Shown here in pieces: positions 1 through 11,214 of a stretch of DNA of 64,000 nucleotides. Each line of letters begins with the position of its first letter. Position 1 is the first letter of the stretch. The stretch comes from Mantis religiosa (taxonomy: Eukaryota > Arthropoda > Insecta > Mantodea > Mantidae), in contig CM060955.1 in NCBI GenBank assembly GCA_030765055.1, forward strand, positions 101,876,523 to 101,940,522, in the 5' to 3' direction. The notes under the pieces are model-generated. The model worked only from the letters and a program-made list of their open reading frames with translations. It did no database searches and was not told where the DNA came from. A program made the position numbers and the translations under genes.

Positions 1-1142
1 GTTACAATATTTTACATCAAAGTCTACAATTTTACTTTCACTAACATAGCTGGTTACAGTTCTCAAATGTATATATAATTATCAAACATACTACATGATT
101 AAGTCAATAACTGATCCAAGGAACAAAAGTTCATGTTTCAAAGCCTATCTGAACGTTAGGCTTATAGAACATTTTAGGAACATCAAAACCAAAGAAATAG
201 AGATATCTGTAATAGTGTATCCTTTTTGGAAGGGGAACTATGATATACAACCGAAAATTCATTTATTAACTCGTATTCAGCGTCCCACAGCATTATTCTC
301 GTAGGACAAATGTCTTCATGAGGAAATATCAAGGAAAACGAGATAATGTTGAAAGTACATTTGACGGGAATCTTAACTTCATCAGGTCACCCAGAGACAC
401 ACCTCAGTACTCAACAGATCGTTCGCTAAAGCAACAGTCGAGATGATCTGATGATGTTACGAAGGATTTAAGAAACTCAGTTTAGATAAACACTATTACA
501 AATGAAGTATAGGGTATCAGTTTGCCTCAAAATTAAATTAATTTTATTATTTTATTTCTATTATACTATCGTTACTTGTTAATACTATATTATTTTATTT
601 TGTTAAGGAATGGCAGTAACTTGCGCGTAAATGGTTAGTGTCTTTATTAACAGATGAAATTTTGTGTTAAAAATTACTCACTCAGATTTGAAGTTGAATT
701 TTCTGGACATGTTACGGCTAACATCCTAACTACCTTCAAAGATTGGTGCGCATTCTTCAGTACACTGGTAATGCCACATGCTGGAATTAGCCCCTTTATA
801 TCCTTTAATTCTTTAGAAATTGCTATGAAACTTGCTTTCAATATTACTAATAATTAAGTATTTGCTATCATTTTAAATATCTGTAAGTGTAAAAAATAAT
901 CTGGTTAACAAATAAGAAGAAGAAGTGTTCTTCTGGTTTAAATTATTCATTTAATTGACTTACTTTTGACACTTCTCTTGAAGTGAATGATTTATTATTT
1001 AAACAGAGTTCTTTCATGTAATAATTACGTGATGTATAATCTCCACGTTCTGTTTGCACATAGGATTGTCAGGATTTTGAATCTACAAAAATATGTATGT
1101 GACCTCGCAATCGCAGTGACCTGCTCGGTTCTTGGGACAAAG
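1..1142. other. AT-rich intergenic stretch, nothing recognised
   Basis: Only short open frames (under 70 codons) with no motif I recognise. There are AT-rich runs around 530-600. No repeat copy from elsewhere in the window was noticed here. Confidence 0.6.
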
Positions 1143-1144
1143 TA

Positions 1145-2483
1145 CAGGGTGTATATAAATGAATATCGGGGTTTTAACTCTTTGTAATATTTATTACATT
1201 AAACTTAAGTTATAAATTACAAGTCAAGTGAAAAGGCAACTCAAACAGTTTTGTTTGTTGGCACCAGTGCGCATGTGTGTGCAATGTTTCTGCCGAAATC
1301 CGCTAGACAGCGGTAGTCGCAAAGATGGCGACTAGTAAACAGAAAGCGTTTTGTGTTTTGCAGTTTGCAAAGACCGAATCTGAAGGTACGCTCCGCATTA
1401 AGTTCGGTTGTGATCCTCCTAATGATAGTAACATTCGTAGATTGTATCATCAGTTTGAAGATACCGGCTGCCTTTGTAAAGGGAAGAGCACGAGACGACC
1501 AAGAGTAACTGAAGAGACTGTTGGGCGAGTGAGAGTCATTCACTCGTAGCCCAAAGAAATCAGTCTGGAAGGCTAGTCGTAAATTACAAGCTACTGTGTC
1601 GGCTGTTTGGAAAGTTGTAAGAAAACGCTTACGGCTACGTCCTTACCCTTTACAGTTATTACAGGCTCTAAAGTCGACAAACGACGAATTGCGTACCAAC
1701 TTCGCAAACGACATGTTGTTTCATCACGGTATGTTATGATCGTGTTGTCTTCAGTGCTGAATCGACCTTTCACTTTAGTGGACATGTTAACACTTATTAT
1801 GTGCGCATATAGGGCTCAGAAAATTCTCAAGATATGTCACAAATGTAAGGAGATTCCCCTAAAGTGAATGTTTTTTGTGCTATATCCCGGCGAAAAGTTA
1901 ATGGGCCTTTCTTTTTTGGTGAACCTACTGTAACTGACATTTCTTACCTTGATACACTAGAGCAGTGGCTATTCCCTCAGTTGGAATAAATCGACCTGGA
2001 GAACTTGATCTTCCAGCAAGATGGTGCGCCACCACACTGATATTACGAAGTACGCGATTGGTTGAACGTCACTATACTCGAGCGCTGGATAGGCCCCAAG
2101 GGCTCCAATGGCAGGGCTTGCTATGCATGCCCTCCACGTTATCCTGACCTAATGCCATATGACCTTTTTCTTTGGGGCTTTATCAAGGATCGTGTGTATA
2201 TGTCTCCGCTACCAGCTGACCCCCCCTCCCCCTGAATTAAGAAACCGGATTGAAGAAGCTGTTGCTACAATTAATGAATATACACTTATCAACGTTTGCG
2301 AAGAACTCGGCTATAGACTTTATGTGTGCCGTGTGTCAAAGGATAGTCACGTTGAACATTTTTAAGTTTCTTGGTAAAACTGCTTGAGTTGCTTTTTCAT
2401 TTGACATATCAATTATAAATGTAAGTTGAATGTAATAAATATTATCAAGAGTTAAACCCCGATATTCATTTATATACACCCTG
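1145..2483 (+). mobile_element. Mariner-type DNA transposon, full length, inactive
   Basis: The element is 1339 bp with near-perfect terminal inverted repeats of about 38 bp; the left end starts CAGGGTGTATATAAATGAAT and the right end is its reverse complement with one base missing. A TA precedes the left end at 1143-1144; the right flank is TT, so the TA target duplication has probably decayed by one base. Length and TA targeting fit the Tc1/mariner superfamily. The inside carries a degraded transposase in sense orientation, described separately. Confidence 0.9.
1325..2365 (+). pseudogene. Mariner-like transposase pseudogene (DUF4817-like N-terminus)
   Basis: The product would have been a DDE/D transposase acting on the flanking inverted repeats. 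The N-terminus (1325-1549, start MATSKQKAFCVLQFAKTES) is the helix-turn-helix region I associate with arthropod DUF4817 proteins. Further on, other frames give a LFPQLE segment (about 1960-1985), QQDGAPPH (about 2015-2040), and YPDLMPYDLFLWG (about 2130-2180), which hold the second and third catalytic acids. The first acidic site reads FSAESTFH (about 1748-1775), where the family usually has an acidic residue in place of the A, so the active site is broken. In-frame stops near 1545, 1815 and 1988 and several frame changes show that it is dead. The ending ...DSHVEHF is near the usual C-terminus. Confidence 0.88.
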
Positions 2484-2485
2484 TT

Positions 2486-3006
2486 TTAGATTTACTTACA
2501 CCGTACTGCTCATAATCTTGTATTCCAGCCTCCACAGGAGCGCGAGTATGCCTCCAAAGAGCAACGTATAGCAATGTACATGTTTGTTAAAGTATTGCTG
2601 CAGCAGAGATAGCTTTACTCGTATGTGTTTATCTGTTGTGCTGAATACTTAGACAAGAATTGTTGAGATGAGGGAGTAGTTATTAATGCTGTTAGTCTAT
2701 TGTTATTTCTGATAAAATTCCACAAAGCTACTCTTCACCCAAAGTATTTCAACAACTCCGTTATCTACAAAAGAGAGCAATCAGATCTGGAAGTTATCCA
2801 AGTGTGTGCACTTTCCTTACATGGATCATCGCACACCTCGCCTAACTTGGCTCATTTTCACTGACTTGACAAAACATTTACAATAACATGGAAACTTACA
2901 GGCGAATAACTTTGAGCTATCAGCAGCCAAGAAACTTTGCACTCCGGCAACTGCCGGTGGGCGCAGATGCTTCGCCGGGTTTTGTGGTTACGTCTTGGTA
3001 CCGCCT
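2486..3006. other. Intergenic, nothing recognised
   Basis: No coding motif or repeat similarity seen. Confidence 0.5.
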
Positions 3007-3007
3007 T

Positions 3008-3058
3008 GAGGAGGAGGAGGAGGAGGAGGAGGAGGAGGAGGAGGAGGAGGAGGAGGAA
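3008..3058. repeat. (GAG)n trinucleotide microsatellite
   Basis: About 17 tandem GAG units, then GGAAGG. It creates an artefactual poly-Glu reading frame. A short GT run follows at about 3076-3088. Confidence 0.95.
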
Positions 3059-3089
3059 GGAGGGCGTTAAGACGGTGTGTGTGTGTGTG

Positions 3090-3870
3090 GCGTAGTTGGT
3101 GGACGGTAAATCTATAATCGATTGGAGCTGTGTGTACTCTCCGCTTATAATGCGCTATATATTAATAACACTCCGTTTGCCTCTTTGCCACCAAGAAGAT
3201 TAGCGCTCCGTTTCCCCGCTCTGGTTCCCGCAGAAGAGAATTCCTTTCTCAAACACAGTAGTTGATTTTAGATTTAGAAAAGTCAGTTGTGTACTGTTCT
3301 CCGGAATTATCTCATAGTCCCCTAGATCTGCAGCTAGATCTTAAAAATCTGAAATCCAAATATATCTAAATTATTAGATTCACTCTTTCACACATTGGCT
3401 GATGACTTTTATCTTCTGCATCATTTACATTCATGCAGGGACATTATGTTCTCATTATCGTTACAAATTCAGCTATTTATTCATTAGGATATATCTCCAG
3501 CTTCAGGCTGAAGTATCTTTCTCGCTCCTCATCGATCTACCTGTACATTTTTTCCATGTGGATGATATTCATTTGTCCTTTTGGGATATCGGGTTTAGTC
3601 CATTCTTTGGTAGTGCTTCTCTTGCTTTCTGTTTCTTTTCTTCTCCAGATTTTTTTTTTTTTTCAAAATAGATAGCGTTGTTAAAGAATTTATTACTCTC
3701 GTATATTTTCATTTGTTACAGTGATGACATATTTGTTTTATGACTTTTATCACTGACCTTGTTTTGAACTGGATTAGTCATATGTCGTCATTCAAAAGTG
3801 TGTTGTGCCGGTTGCAAGAGCTAAATTATTTTATTAATCGTTCATTGCGCGTGTACTTATTATACCTATA
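3090..3870. other. Intergenic, nothing recognised
   Basis: AT-rich, with a T tract at about 3651-3663. Two overlapping hydrophobic open frames at 3402-3675 have no recognisable motif and look like chance frames in T-rich DNA. Confidence 0.5.
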
Positions 3871-4050
3871 GTGGCAGAATCCACCGCCAGGTTTTCGCTG
3901 AAGCATCGCAAGGGAAAACCTTTACAAAGCGGCGAAAAAAGAATTGTGTTGCATGTGTTTAATGCACTCTCAGAGAAGAATCCGTCTTTGTCAGTGACAT
4001 AAGTCGAACAGCTGTACTCTGAACTTACAGGTGTGTTAGATGCGTAGGAA
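3871..4050 (+). pseudogene. Transposase N-terminal (helix-turn-helix) remnant
   Basis: Plus-strand translation gives GKPLQSGEKRIVLHVFNAL, SEKNPSLSVT, a stop, then VEQLYSELTGVLDA and another stop. The pattern (basic start, IVLxVxxxL helix, ENPSxSVTE-like turn, TGV) resembles the N-terminal HTH of insect IS630/Tc1-type (DDE_3) transposases as I remember them. Two stops lie within 60 codons and no catalytic domain follows, so this is a fragment. It could also be a chance resemblance. Confidence 0.35.
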
Positions 4051-4772
4051 CATCGCGACATGAAATTAAGACAACAGGAAATCTTACCACTCCAGGAGCG
4101 ATATTGCTGTGTGGCGAAGACGTTATTTAAGGACAATCAGATTGTACCGGGATACAAATCGCAAAATATACTACCTTGACGAGACTTGAGTGAATGAAGG
4201 GCATACAAGTATGGCATGGCACGACTTTTAAGACTGAAAGGCAAGCATTTTTTCAAGGTATATGTGCTGGGTTTTAAAATCCCAATGGAAAATGCCGAAG
4301 GCCTTTCATTATAAACTTGTTTCAGCTTCATTGCTCATTCATTCAGTTTCAACTTGCTCAGTTGTATTATAAACTTCATTATTTTTGCATGCCTTCATAT
4401 TCTTATTTGTATGATTTTATCTCTCTTCCTGGCAATTATTATTATGTTTACTGCAGGTTTAAATGAAACGGGAAGGCACCGCCTATGGCGTATGGTGCGA
4501 AAGCATTAGCCAATTTGGGTGAGGGGGAAGGTAGTTGTACGCGGAGTAATACATGTCAGCGGGGCAAGGTTATATGATACAGAGATTAGCTATCTCTTAA
4601 CATAATGCCCTGATATGGCCAAAGAAGTTTAAGGGGGTAATTATAGGTGAAAAATAAAGGATGTGAACAATTGATTGTTCCTTGACATCTTCCATGTAAC
4701 AAATGCAGCCTTCAGGAAGCCGAAATTGAAATGTTTTAAGCAAAAATGGTCATTCGAAGTAATTTTTATACT
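4051..4772. other. Intergenic, nothing recognised
   Basis: Short frames only. No repeat or motif identified. Confidence 0.5.
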
Positions 4773-4774
4773 TA

Positions 4775-5582
4775 CGTACAAGTTACAACACCTCCTATTT
4801 TAGTTTTCAGGACTGGGACCAGATAGGAAATTCTGGACTTTTTTTTTAAATACATATGGCCTCTTTGTGAATGCGTGACAGATGGCAGCACTGTATGGTA
4901 TATAGAACTCTAGTGGTAGCGACGTGAGTTAAGCCTGTTTTGATACTTAAAATGGCTACGTTTTCATTGCAAGAACAGCATTTATCATTCATTTTCTCCA
5001 TTTTCGTGGTGTAAGATCTATTGAAATTCATCGCCAGTTGAGTGAGGCATGTGGTGATAGTACCATGGATGTGTCTAATGTGTGGTCGTGGGTGCGACAG
5101 TTCAATGAAGACAGAACACCGTGTGACAACAAACCAAGGCAGTCACGGCCTCACACAAGTCGGTCCAACGACATGATCCAGCGAGTGGAGAATGTTGTTT
5201 TGGAAATTGCCAATTGAGCATTTTGAGATCTTCATGCATGATTGTGTGCTCAGATTCTACAGATATGTCGATTTTGGAGACGATGTCTGCAACTATCCTG
5301 GTTTGTTGTCACACTGTGTTCTACCTTCATTGAACTGTCGCACCCAGGAACGCACATTAGACACATCCATGGTACCATCACCACATGTCTCACTCAGCTG
5401 GCGATGAATTTCAATAGGTGTTACACCACGAAAATGTAGAAAAGGAATTATTACACGCTGTTCTTACAATGAAAAAGTTGCCATTTTAAGTATCACGCAT
5501 TCACAAAGAGTCCGTTGTATTAAAAAATCAGAAGGTCCTTACTGATCCCAGTCCTGAAAAATATGAACTTGAGCGCACCTCG
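4775..5582. mobile_element. Palindromic mariner derivative: two 5' ends in inverted orientation
   Basis: The left half (from 4775) reads forward as a mariner 5' end: terminal region, then about 4951 onward MATFSLQEQHLSFIF, a stop, and an HTH segment ending in a VRQFNE-like motif near 5095. The right half, read on the minus strand from 5582, repeats the same order (terminal region with GGACTGGGATCAG, ATGGCAACTTTTTCATTG, the HTH, a RQFNE-like motif) and continues a little further to an SxHTIMHEDL-like segment that only it retains. Both outer ends abut TA (4773-4774 and 5583-5584). There is no catalytic region in either half. The arrangement is a long imperfect hairpin with arms of roughly 330-400 bp. 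Confidence 0.8.
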
Positions 5583-5584
5583 TA

Positions 5585-6262
5585 TAGTGTTTAATTGTAT
5601 AACTTTCAGAAACAGTCTAAATTAGTGCTATTTGTTATGGGTTGCATTTTACACAAGTAATGACGATACAAAGCATTCGGAACTGTTGCTCTCTGAACTA
5701 TGTATTGTCCGAAATTAGATCCCGTACTATTGAGGATAGCTTCACCCTGATGGACATTTACCTGCTGTTAGGACTCAACGTCATATTATGGTTACGGCAT
5801 ATTCTAAGCACCGTAATTTGCTTTGTACGCATATCCGTTGCCATCAATGCAGGGTTCAGCTTTGTGCTCAAATGGAGAAGAGCACTCACTCATCTACTGT
5901 TAGGCTCTACGTTTTCGCAGAATAATCCCTGTATTTTCGACGTCATTAAAGATTTCCGCTAAATGTTGTGTACTCAGTTTTCTGCGCATATATTGCTGCA
6001 GCATTTCAAAAATACACAGGTGAACTTTTCTTGCTATTGAAATGTCTGTTCAACGTCACTTCAACATCAAAGTATTGTGCGATTGGTACTTGTAAATTGT
6101 TGCTCCACATTAATTAGTGTGGGAGAGTGGAGTTACAATGGAACCGCATAGTATTGACACTTAAAATGTCAATGAAACTTGCATTGAATTATTTCAAATG
6201 CCTATATGTACGTTGATTTCGAGTTTCGCAAAAACATACAACTGGGAAGATCATCGTATAAA
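5585..6262. other. Intergenic, nothing recognised
   Basis: Holds an open frame of 106 codons at 5642-5962 without recognisable motifs. No repeat identified. Confidence 0.45.
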
Positions 6263-6272
6263 CGAGACGGAT

Positions 6273-6537
6273 TTTTTATTTTTCATTTATTTATTTATTT
6301 ATTTATTTATTTGTAATTTTACGTCCTCTAATGTTAAGTCATATCATAAGGGTTAAAATGATGCTCAAATGTGTGCAGGGTCCATGGAGCTTAGAGCTAC
6401 CCCACATTTGTCTGTAAGGATAAGGGAAAACCCCGGATAAAAACCTCATCCAGGTAACTCACCCTGAGCGAGATTCGAACTCAGGACCTCTTGAACGTGA
6501 GACAGACATGCTACCATCTACGCTACCGAGGCGGGCC
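6273..6537 (-). mobile_element. SINE1 copy (tRNA-derived)
   Basis: Read on the minus strand: a tRNA-like head with an A-box-like GGTAGCGTAGATGGTAGC and a B-box-like GAGTTCGAATCTCG, then a body (GGATAAGG, GGTTTTTATCCGGGG, GGGTAGCTCTAAGCTCCATG) and a 3' tail of (AAAT)n. It is flanked by a 10-bp target duplication with one mismatch: CGAGACGGAT at 6263-6272 and CGAGAGGGAT at 6538-6547. This is the reference full-length minus-strand copy in the window. Confidence 0.9.
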
Positions 6538-6540
6538 CGA

Positions 6541-6800
6541 GAGGGATGGTTAAGGCAATTTCACTAGTGAGAGTACCGGGTTTGATTCCCGTGGCCGGCC
6601 TACCTGACCCATGATTTTCTTCGAGATTTTCTGGGATTGCTGGGCGAATGGTGGGTGGTTAACTACATCCCCCGAATTTCGTATCCTTCCATTTCCTTCT
6701 CCTCTGATAGTCTTTTTCAGGCTAGAAATTTCGGTGGAAGTCTCGAACTTGCATGGGATGATGATATTGTTACAATACAAAACTACCAGGTCTTGTAAGG
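6541..6800 (+). mobile_element. SINE2 copy, 5' part
   Basis: A tRNA-like head with the B-box region GGTTTGATTCCCG (about 6579-6591) is followed by a body shared with the long copy at 29.2-29.8 kb: CCTACCTGACCCATG, GGGCGAATGGTGGGTGG, CATCCCCCGAATTT and TCCATTTCCTTCTCC. The 3' half is missing. It directly follows the SINE1 insertion. Confidence 0.75.
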
Positions 6801-6849
6801 GTTTAGAAAGTGATACGGAAATTAAAGGTTGCAATAAGTAAAGAATCAT

Positions 6850-7925
6850 GATGGATTTCAAAGGAGTCTTGTATGTTTGTCACGACACGAACAGGTGCAG
6901 TTGATTGAGTTGATATAACAAAAGCAATGTAAGAAACAGTGTCCTTAGCAGATTTCTAAAGGGTAGCACTTGACTTTGTTGAATGCGCTATTCTTCGGAC
7001 CCTTCTTAATGGCATGACAAAATCATTACAAAGGGAATCTTTGGTTGAATAAGGGGCTTTCAGAAAGTGAAAGCTATACATCCACGCGCAACTGTGGAGG
7101 ACAGTTCGTGGCTGGGAGCCGATTAGGGCGGTCCACTTCTTCTGTCTGGATCGAGGGAAGACCAGAAGTGGTGAGAGAAGATATCTGTCGGTTCATATGT
7201 ACGTGAAGAACGAATTAAGTTTATCGAGTAATAAGCATTCCACCTCCAGTCTCTCTGAACAGTGATATATTGGGTACCCTTGGTCGGCAACTTCAAGTTC
7301 GATGTTCTGATAAAAAGAAGCAGTCATTGAAACGGGCACTCCAGTGACATTAAAACTCTCCTTCTCATACATATCCACGCATACCCGGAGATAAACCTCA
7401 TTGCTTTACCCTGAGCTAAACACCATTTGCTTCAAACCGTCGCCCCAAGTGGAACTCTTTGCTCGCCCATTATGTTTGTTACAAAAGGTAAGGTGTTTAC
7501 TCTCAACCCCATAAGCTAACTTGGACGAAGCTATCGAGAAGGTAGAGCAGAAGAAACATATAATTCAAAATAAACATAGTAACTGTATTTCAGAGATGCA
7601 TAGCGTTTCTACAGGGCACTGAATCTGGATGAGATCAGGGGCGCTTAAGTAACATTTAAATACATAGTGTCATAGTGAAACTATACCTTTAGAGATGCGG
7701 TGTTTGTATGGCTGAACCTTGTGCAACTGGCAAGAGATGTATTTAGCGGTTCTATAGAGCCATCCAACATAGAGACCATAAGCAAGTCCCTCTCAAATAT
7801 CCCTGTCAAGTCCCGTGGGTGCTAACTCAACCAAGCTTAAATAGGAGTCCTGCCCAAAAGCCAACTCAGATATTTTCACGCTAACTGTTTATTTTCCCCC
7901 AACTATTGCACCATATTTTGCAATC
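6850..7925. other. Intergenic, nothing recognised
   Basis: No motif or repeat identified in about 1.1 kb; short open frames only. Confidence 0.5.
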
Positions 7926-8093
7926 ATTGTTTATAACATGGAGAGCAAGCTGAGGCCTGTTACTGGCCAAGAAAGCATTATTTCCTTTGATCAGTGGGAT
8001 GTGTGATTAATTGTTTACAACATGGAGAACAATTTGAAGCCTGTTACTGGCCACCTGTGCATTATTTACCTTGATCAGCAGGATGTGTGATTC
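7926..8093. repeat. 84-bp tandem duplication
   Basis: Two adjacent units start ATTGTTTATAACATGGAGAG (7926) and ATTGTTTACAACATGGAGAA (8010). Both contain GCCTGTTACTGGCCA, GCATTATTT, TTGATCAG and GATGTGTGATT in the same order, at roughly 85 percent identity by eye. Confidence 0.9.
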
Positions 8094-8670
8094 ACGAGTC
8101 CAAAGTACATGTTTTGCCAGTCAGCAGAATTTAAGCTTAATCATAAAAAAACAGCTTTCCCCAAACTTAAGGCAGAGGAAATAAATGTTACATAACAAAG
8201 ATTATAGTAATTTACAGATCTTGCTCAGCCTATACACGCAACAATAAGCTCCAGATAAACACTTTCTCTTCCAGGAAGAACGTCTCCATTCCCCGGCCGA
8301 TCTAGTGGACCATTTCAAGACCACGGTATTACTTTCTTGCGGAAAGTCACCAACTGCTAAATATTAGAGATCCTAAAATGTCGTGACTCCTTGGATTAGC
8401 CACCCGCTGTCTCTTCTCACCTCATCATTCCTCCCGGGGATGCTAACGAGGGGCATATGTACAGTAGATTAAAATTGATTGACGTGACGATTCCCCTGCT
8501 TGTACTGTTCTATTCTATTCTCTATATGTATACAACATATATACATTACACACATACACAAGCTAACACGTATGAGCATAGCCATATATGTAAACGAAAG
8601 TAGGGGCAATCTCAAATTTATACCAATATTCATGTATCTGTTACCCTCGCTGGCTGACACAGATGATATT
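8094..8670. other. Intergenic, nothing recognised
   Basis: No motif seen. A TATA/TACA-rich stretch lies near 8522-8560. Confidence 0.45.
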
Positions 8671-8906
8671 TTTGTAATTTACGCCCTACAACGTAAAGTC
8701 ATATCGGACGATAAATGGATTGGGTGAAATGGTGTTCAAGTGAGCCCAGCGTCCATGGAGCTTAGAGGTACCCGACATTCGTCTTCCAGGATAAAAGATA
8801 ACCCCGGAAAAAACCTTATGCAAATAACTCACCCTGACCGATACTGGAACTCGGAACCTCTTGAACGTGAGGCAGACATACCTCCATCTACGCTACAGAG
8901 GTGGGC
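8671..8906 (-). mobile_element. SINE1 copy
   Basis: Same order as the 6.3-kb copy on the minus strand: head (8850-8906), GAGTTCC-type B-box region, GGTTTTTTCCGGGG body, and the 3' end near AAATTAC. It sits at the end of a LINE 3' tail (ATC/ATG-rich), a typical nested position. A clear target duplication could not be read because both flanks are GATGAT-like. Confidence 0.85.
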
Positions 8907-8907
8907 A

Positions 8908-9383
8908 ATGATGATGGTGATGATGACTGTGGTTGAGGGCGCTGAACAGCGCCGTCATCAGTGCCCTTAAAGGACCAATCATGCTGAAAGCTAGATAAAA
9001 CGAAACTAAAATACATTCTTCGGGAATAAAACAAACACATTCTCGTAATCAAAATCTAAAAGAAAGTTAAAACCATAAAACAGCTAAAACGGATTAAAAT
9101 TTAAAGACTAAATTCTAAATCTGAGAGTTAAAAACAACTTAAAAACTTTGGTCACCGCTTTCTGATCCTTCGCCAGCACCTCTGCCATGCTAGCCGGCAA
9201 CTGGAGAGACCGGTGAAGACGAGACAGTTTAAAATAGTCTACCAATACATGCCCGCCCGAGACGGCATCTCTACAAAGCGAGCAAACTGCGGCAGGATCC
9301 TTTCTAAAAAGATGTGGCTGACACGTACTTTGCCAATATAGGATCTGTTTATGGTAAACGAACAATGCACGTACCATTAACAA
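8908..9383 (-). pseudogene. LINE ORF2 C-terminal fragment plus 3' tail
   Basis: The minus-strand frame at 9108-9383 gives PHLFRKDPAAVCSLCRDAV, then SGGHVLVDYFKLSRL, then LAKDQKAVTKVFKL. This is the cysteine/histidine segment (CxxC...H) that closes ORF2 of Jockey/I-type non-LTR retrotransposons; the last expected Cys is Y here (VDYF). Past the stop there is a 3' UTR ending in an inverted motif, GGCGCTGTTCAGCGCC (8935-8950), and a CAT/ATC-rich tail at about 8908-8930, as expected for a LINE 3' end. The reverse transcriptase is absent, so the copy is 5'-truncated. Confidence 0.75.
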
Positions 9384-9529
9384 GACAGGGAAAATATATA
9401 ACGTGGAAATATTACAGGTTATTTACAAGTTAAATGTTGTAAATAGCAAACAATTTTGCAAGCACAATCACATAGACGATGAATTTTATTTCTGTTATTT
9501 AACATTCCCCAATGTGTCATATGGATCTA
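9384..9529. other. Short AT-rich spacer
   Basis: Nothing recognised. Confidence 0.4.
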
Positions 9530-9717
9530 TTAATAAAATGGGTGAGTGATGCTCAAATGAGCTTAGGTCCATAGGGCTTAGAGTCACCATTTATCTTTAA
9601 GGATAAGGGAAATCTCAAAACATTTATCCAGAAAGCTCACTCTGACCTTGATTCGTATTCGGGACCTCATAAAAAAGAGGAAGACAGGCTATCCCCACTC
9701 CACAAGGAAAGTGGGCC
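9530..9717 (-). mobile_element. SINE1 copy, diverged
   Basis: Retains GATGCTCAAATGAGCTTAGG, GGATAAGGGAAA, TCCAG..AGCTCAC and a decayed head (GGGACCTC). The 3' end is missing. Confidence 0.8.
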
Positions 9718-10501
9718 GATAAATTGACTCCCCTTTAATAGACTCCTTCAGATTCATCTTTCGAGAATCTAGGGAAAAATATTCGGAGATATTTCTTTGC
9801 AATATGAATTACACATTGGTTGATATCGCATTGCTATTCCCCTTCATTGAGAATAGCTGTAATATATGATTCAATAATAAAACACTGACCTCTTGATGTT
9901 ATACATTTTGCTACAATTAAGGAATCAAAATGGGCACTTCTGTGATTTCGTTGGTACCAATAGTCTTCGATGGGGTTGAGCTGATGTTTGATTGACAGAA
10001 AGGAGGACCTTAGGTATGGGTGTCACATAGGACTTGGTTACGCCGTGAAATTAAAGCAACTTTTATGAAATAAACATTGGTTTCGCAACCTCGAGGTGAA
10101 GGTCACACTAAAACATTGGCGTAATTTAGAGAAAGGGTGCACTATGACATTACATCATAGTTTCCAGTCATTTTGGAGTGAAGATCAGTTCTAATGGTAA
10201 ACAATACTGTAGTATACAGTAGGCAAAAAGGTTCCTACGTAGCATGCGTTTAATCCGAGGAGTACTAATAGGAAAATAACATTAAGATATCAAATATACG
10301 GTTTAGCAATATCACAACGAAATATAAAATAAGAATAAATTATGTTGTATTGCTTTAATCTACTACTAATGTTCGTTTATTCTGTAGAGATAATTTACTG
10401 TTTACATTTTAGGAAGGCAGCATCACAAATTTCTGGTAACTTATGCTGCTTTATGTGAGTCAAAGGCTTAGTGTTTCATAAACCTTCGATATTGGTTAAA
10501 C
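9718..10501. other. Intergenic, nothing recognised
   Basis: No motif or repeat identified. Confidence 0.5.
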
Positions 10502-10503
10502 TA

Positions 10504-11212
10504 CGTCCAGAAAGTAAGTTCTGTTTGGTAATAAAATTAAGTTTTGTATAGATACAAAAAAATATTGGTTGCACAAAATTCTACAGTTCTTAAACAACTT
10601 TTCCACATAACTACCGAAATTTTGCAGGCATTTGTCATAGCGAGGCACAAGTTTTTATATACCTTCTTCATAGAAGTTTTCCGCCTGTGCCTTCAACCAG
10701 TTAGAAACATTTTCTTTCACCTCTTCGTCATTGTTGAAGTGTTGAACGCCATTCCATAGCGAGAGCACTAATTGTAAACTTGTAGTTTTCCTGGATCTTG
10801 TCATCAATTGCGTGAACCAGTTCTTCTGTAACCAAAGATGGACGCCCACTTCGCTCTTCCTTGTGCACTTCACTACGACCTTCATTGAACTATAGGACCG
10901 ATCTTCTCACCATTGTATCATTCATCGCATTTTGTGCGTAAACATCGCAAATTTGAGAATAAATTTCAATTGATTTCACTTTCCTATCATTCAGATAAGG
11001 AATCACAGATCTAATTTCACAAGCGGCGGGATTTTCAATCAACATCGACATTGTAAACAAGCACAACAAAGCGCACGTGGCTGACAGCGATCTCACAATG
11101 GCGCACGTTTCTTCTCCTTGATACAGAGCGTTTACCGCGCATGTACGGAACTGCGATCGCAGCGCTGCAGCGGAGATAAATTAAAACAAAACTACTTTCT
11201 GGACGGCCCTCG
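10504..11212 (-). mobile_element. Internally deleted mariner (non-autonomous)
   Basis: The element is about 709 bp between TA dinucleotides (10502-10503 and 11213-11214). Minus-strand 5' end: CGAGGGCCGTCCAGAAAGTA; the other end shares GTCCAGAAAGTAAGTT but lacks the outermost GAGGGC-like bases. The minus frame encodes a SETMAR-type mariner HTH region (MSMLIENPAACEIRSVIPYL; later FNEGRSEVHKEERSGRPS) and then jumps to the transposase C-terminus (HFNNDEEVKENVSNWLKAQA, ENFYEEGI, PRYDKC). The catalytic DDE/D core between them is missing, and stops and frame changes are present. This is the usual form of a MITE-like mariner. Confidence 0.88.
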
Positions 11213-11214
11213 TA

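Noticed and set aside
3402..3675. Two overlapping hydrophobic frames as a membrane protein
   Set aside because: Frames arise from T-rich sequence ending in a T tract; no domain or start context.
5642..5962. 106-codon plus-strand frame with hydrophobic stretches
   Set aside because: No recognisable family, no supporting context; T-rich DNA readily gives such frames.
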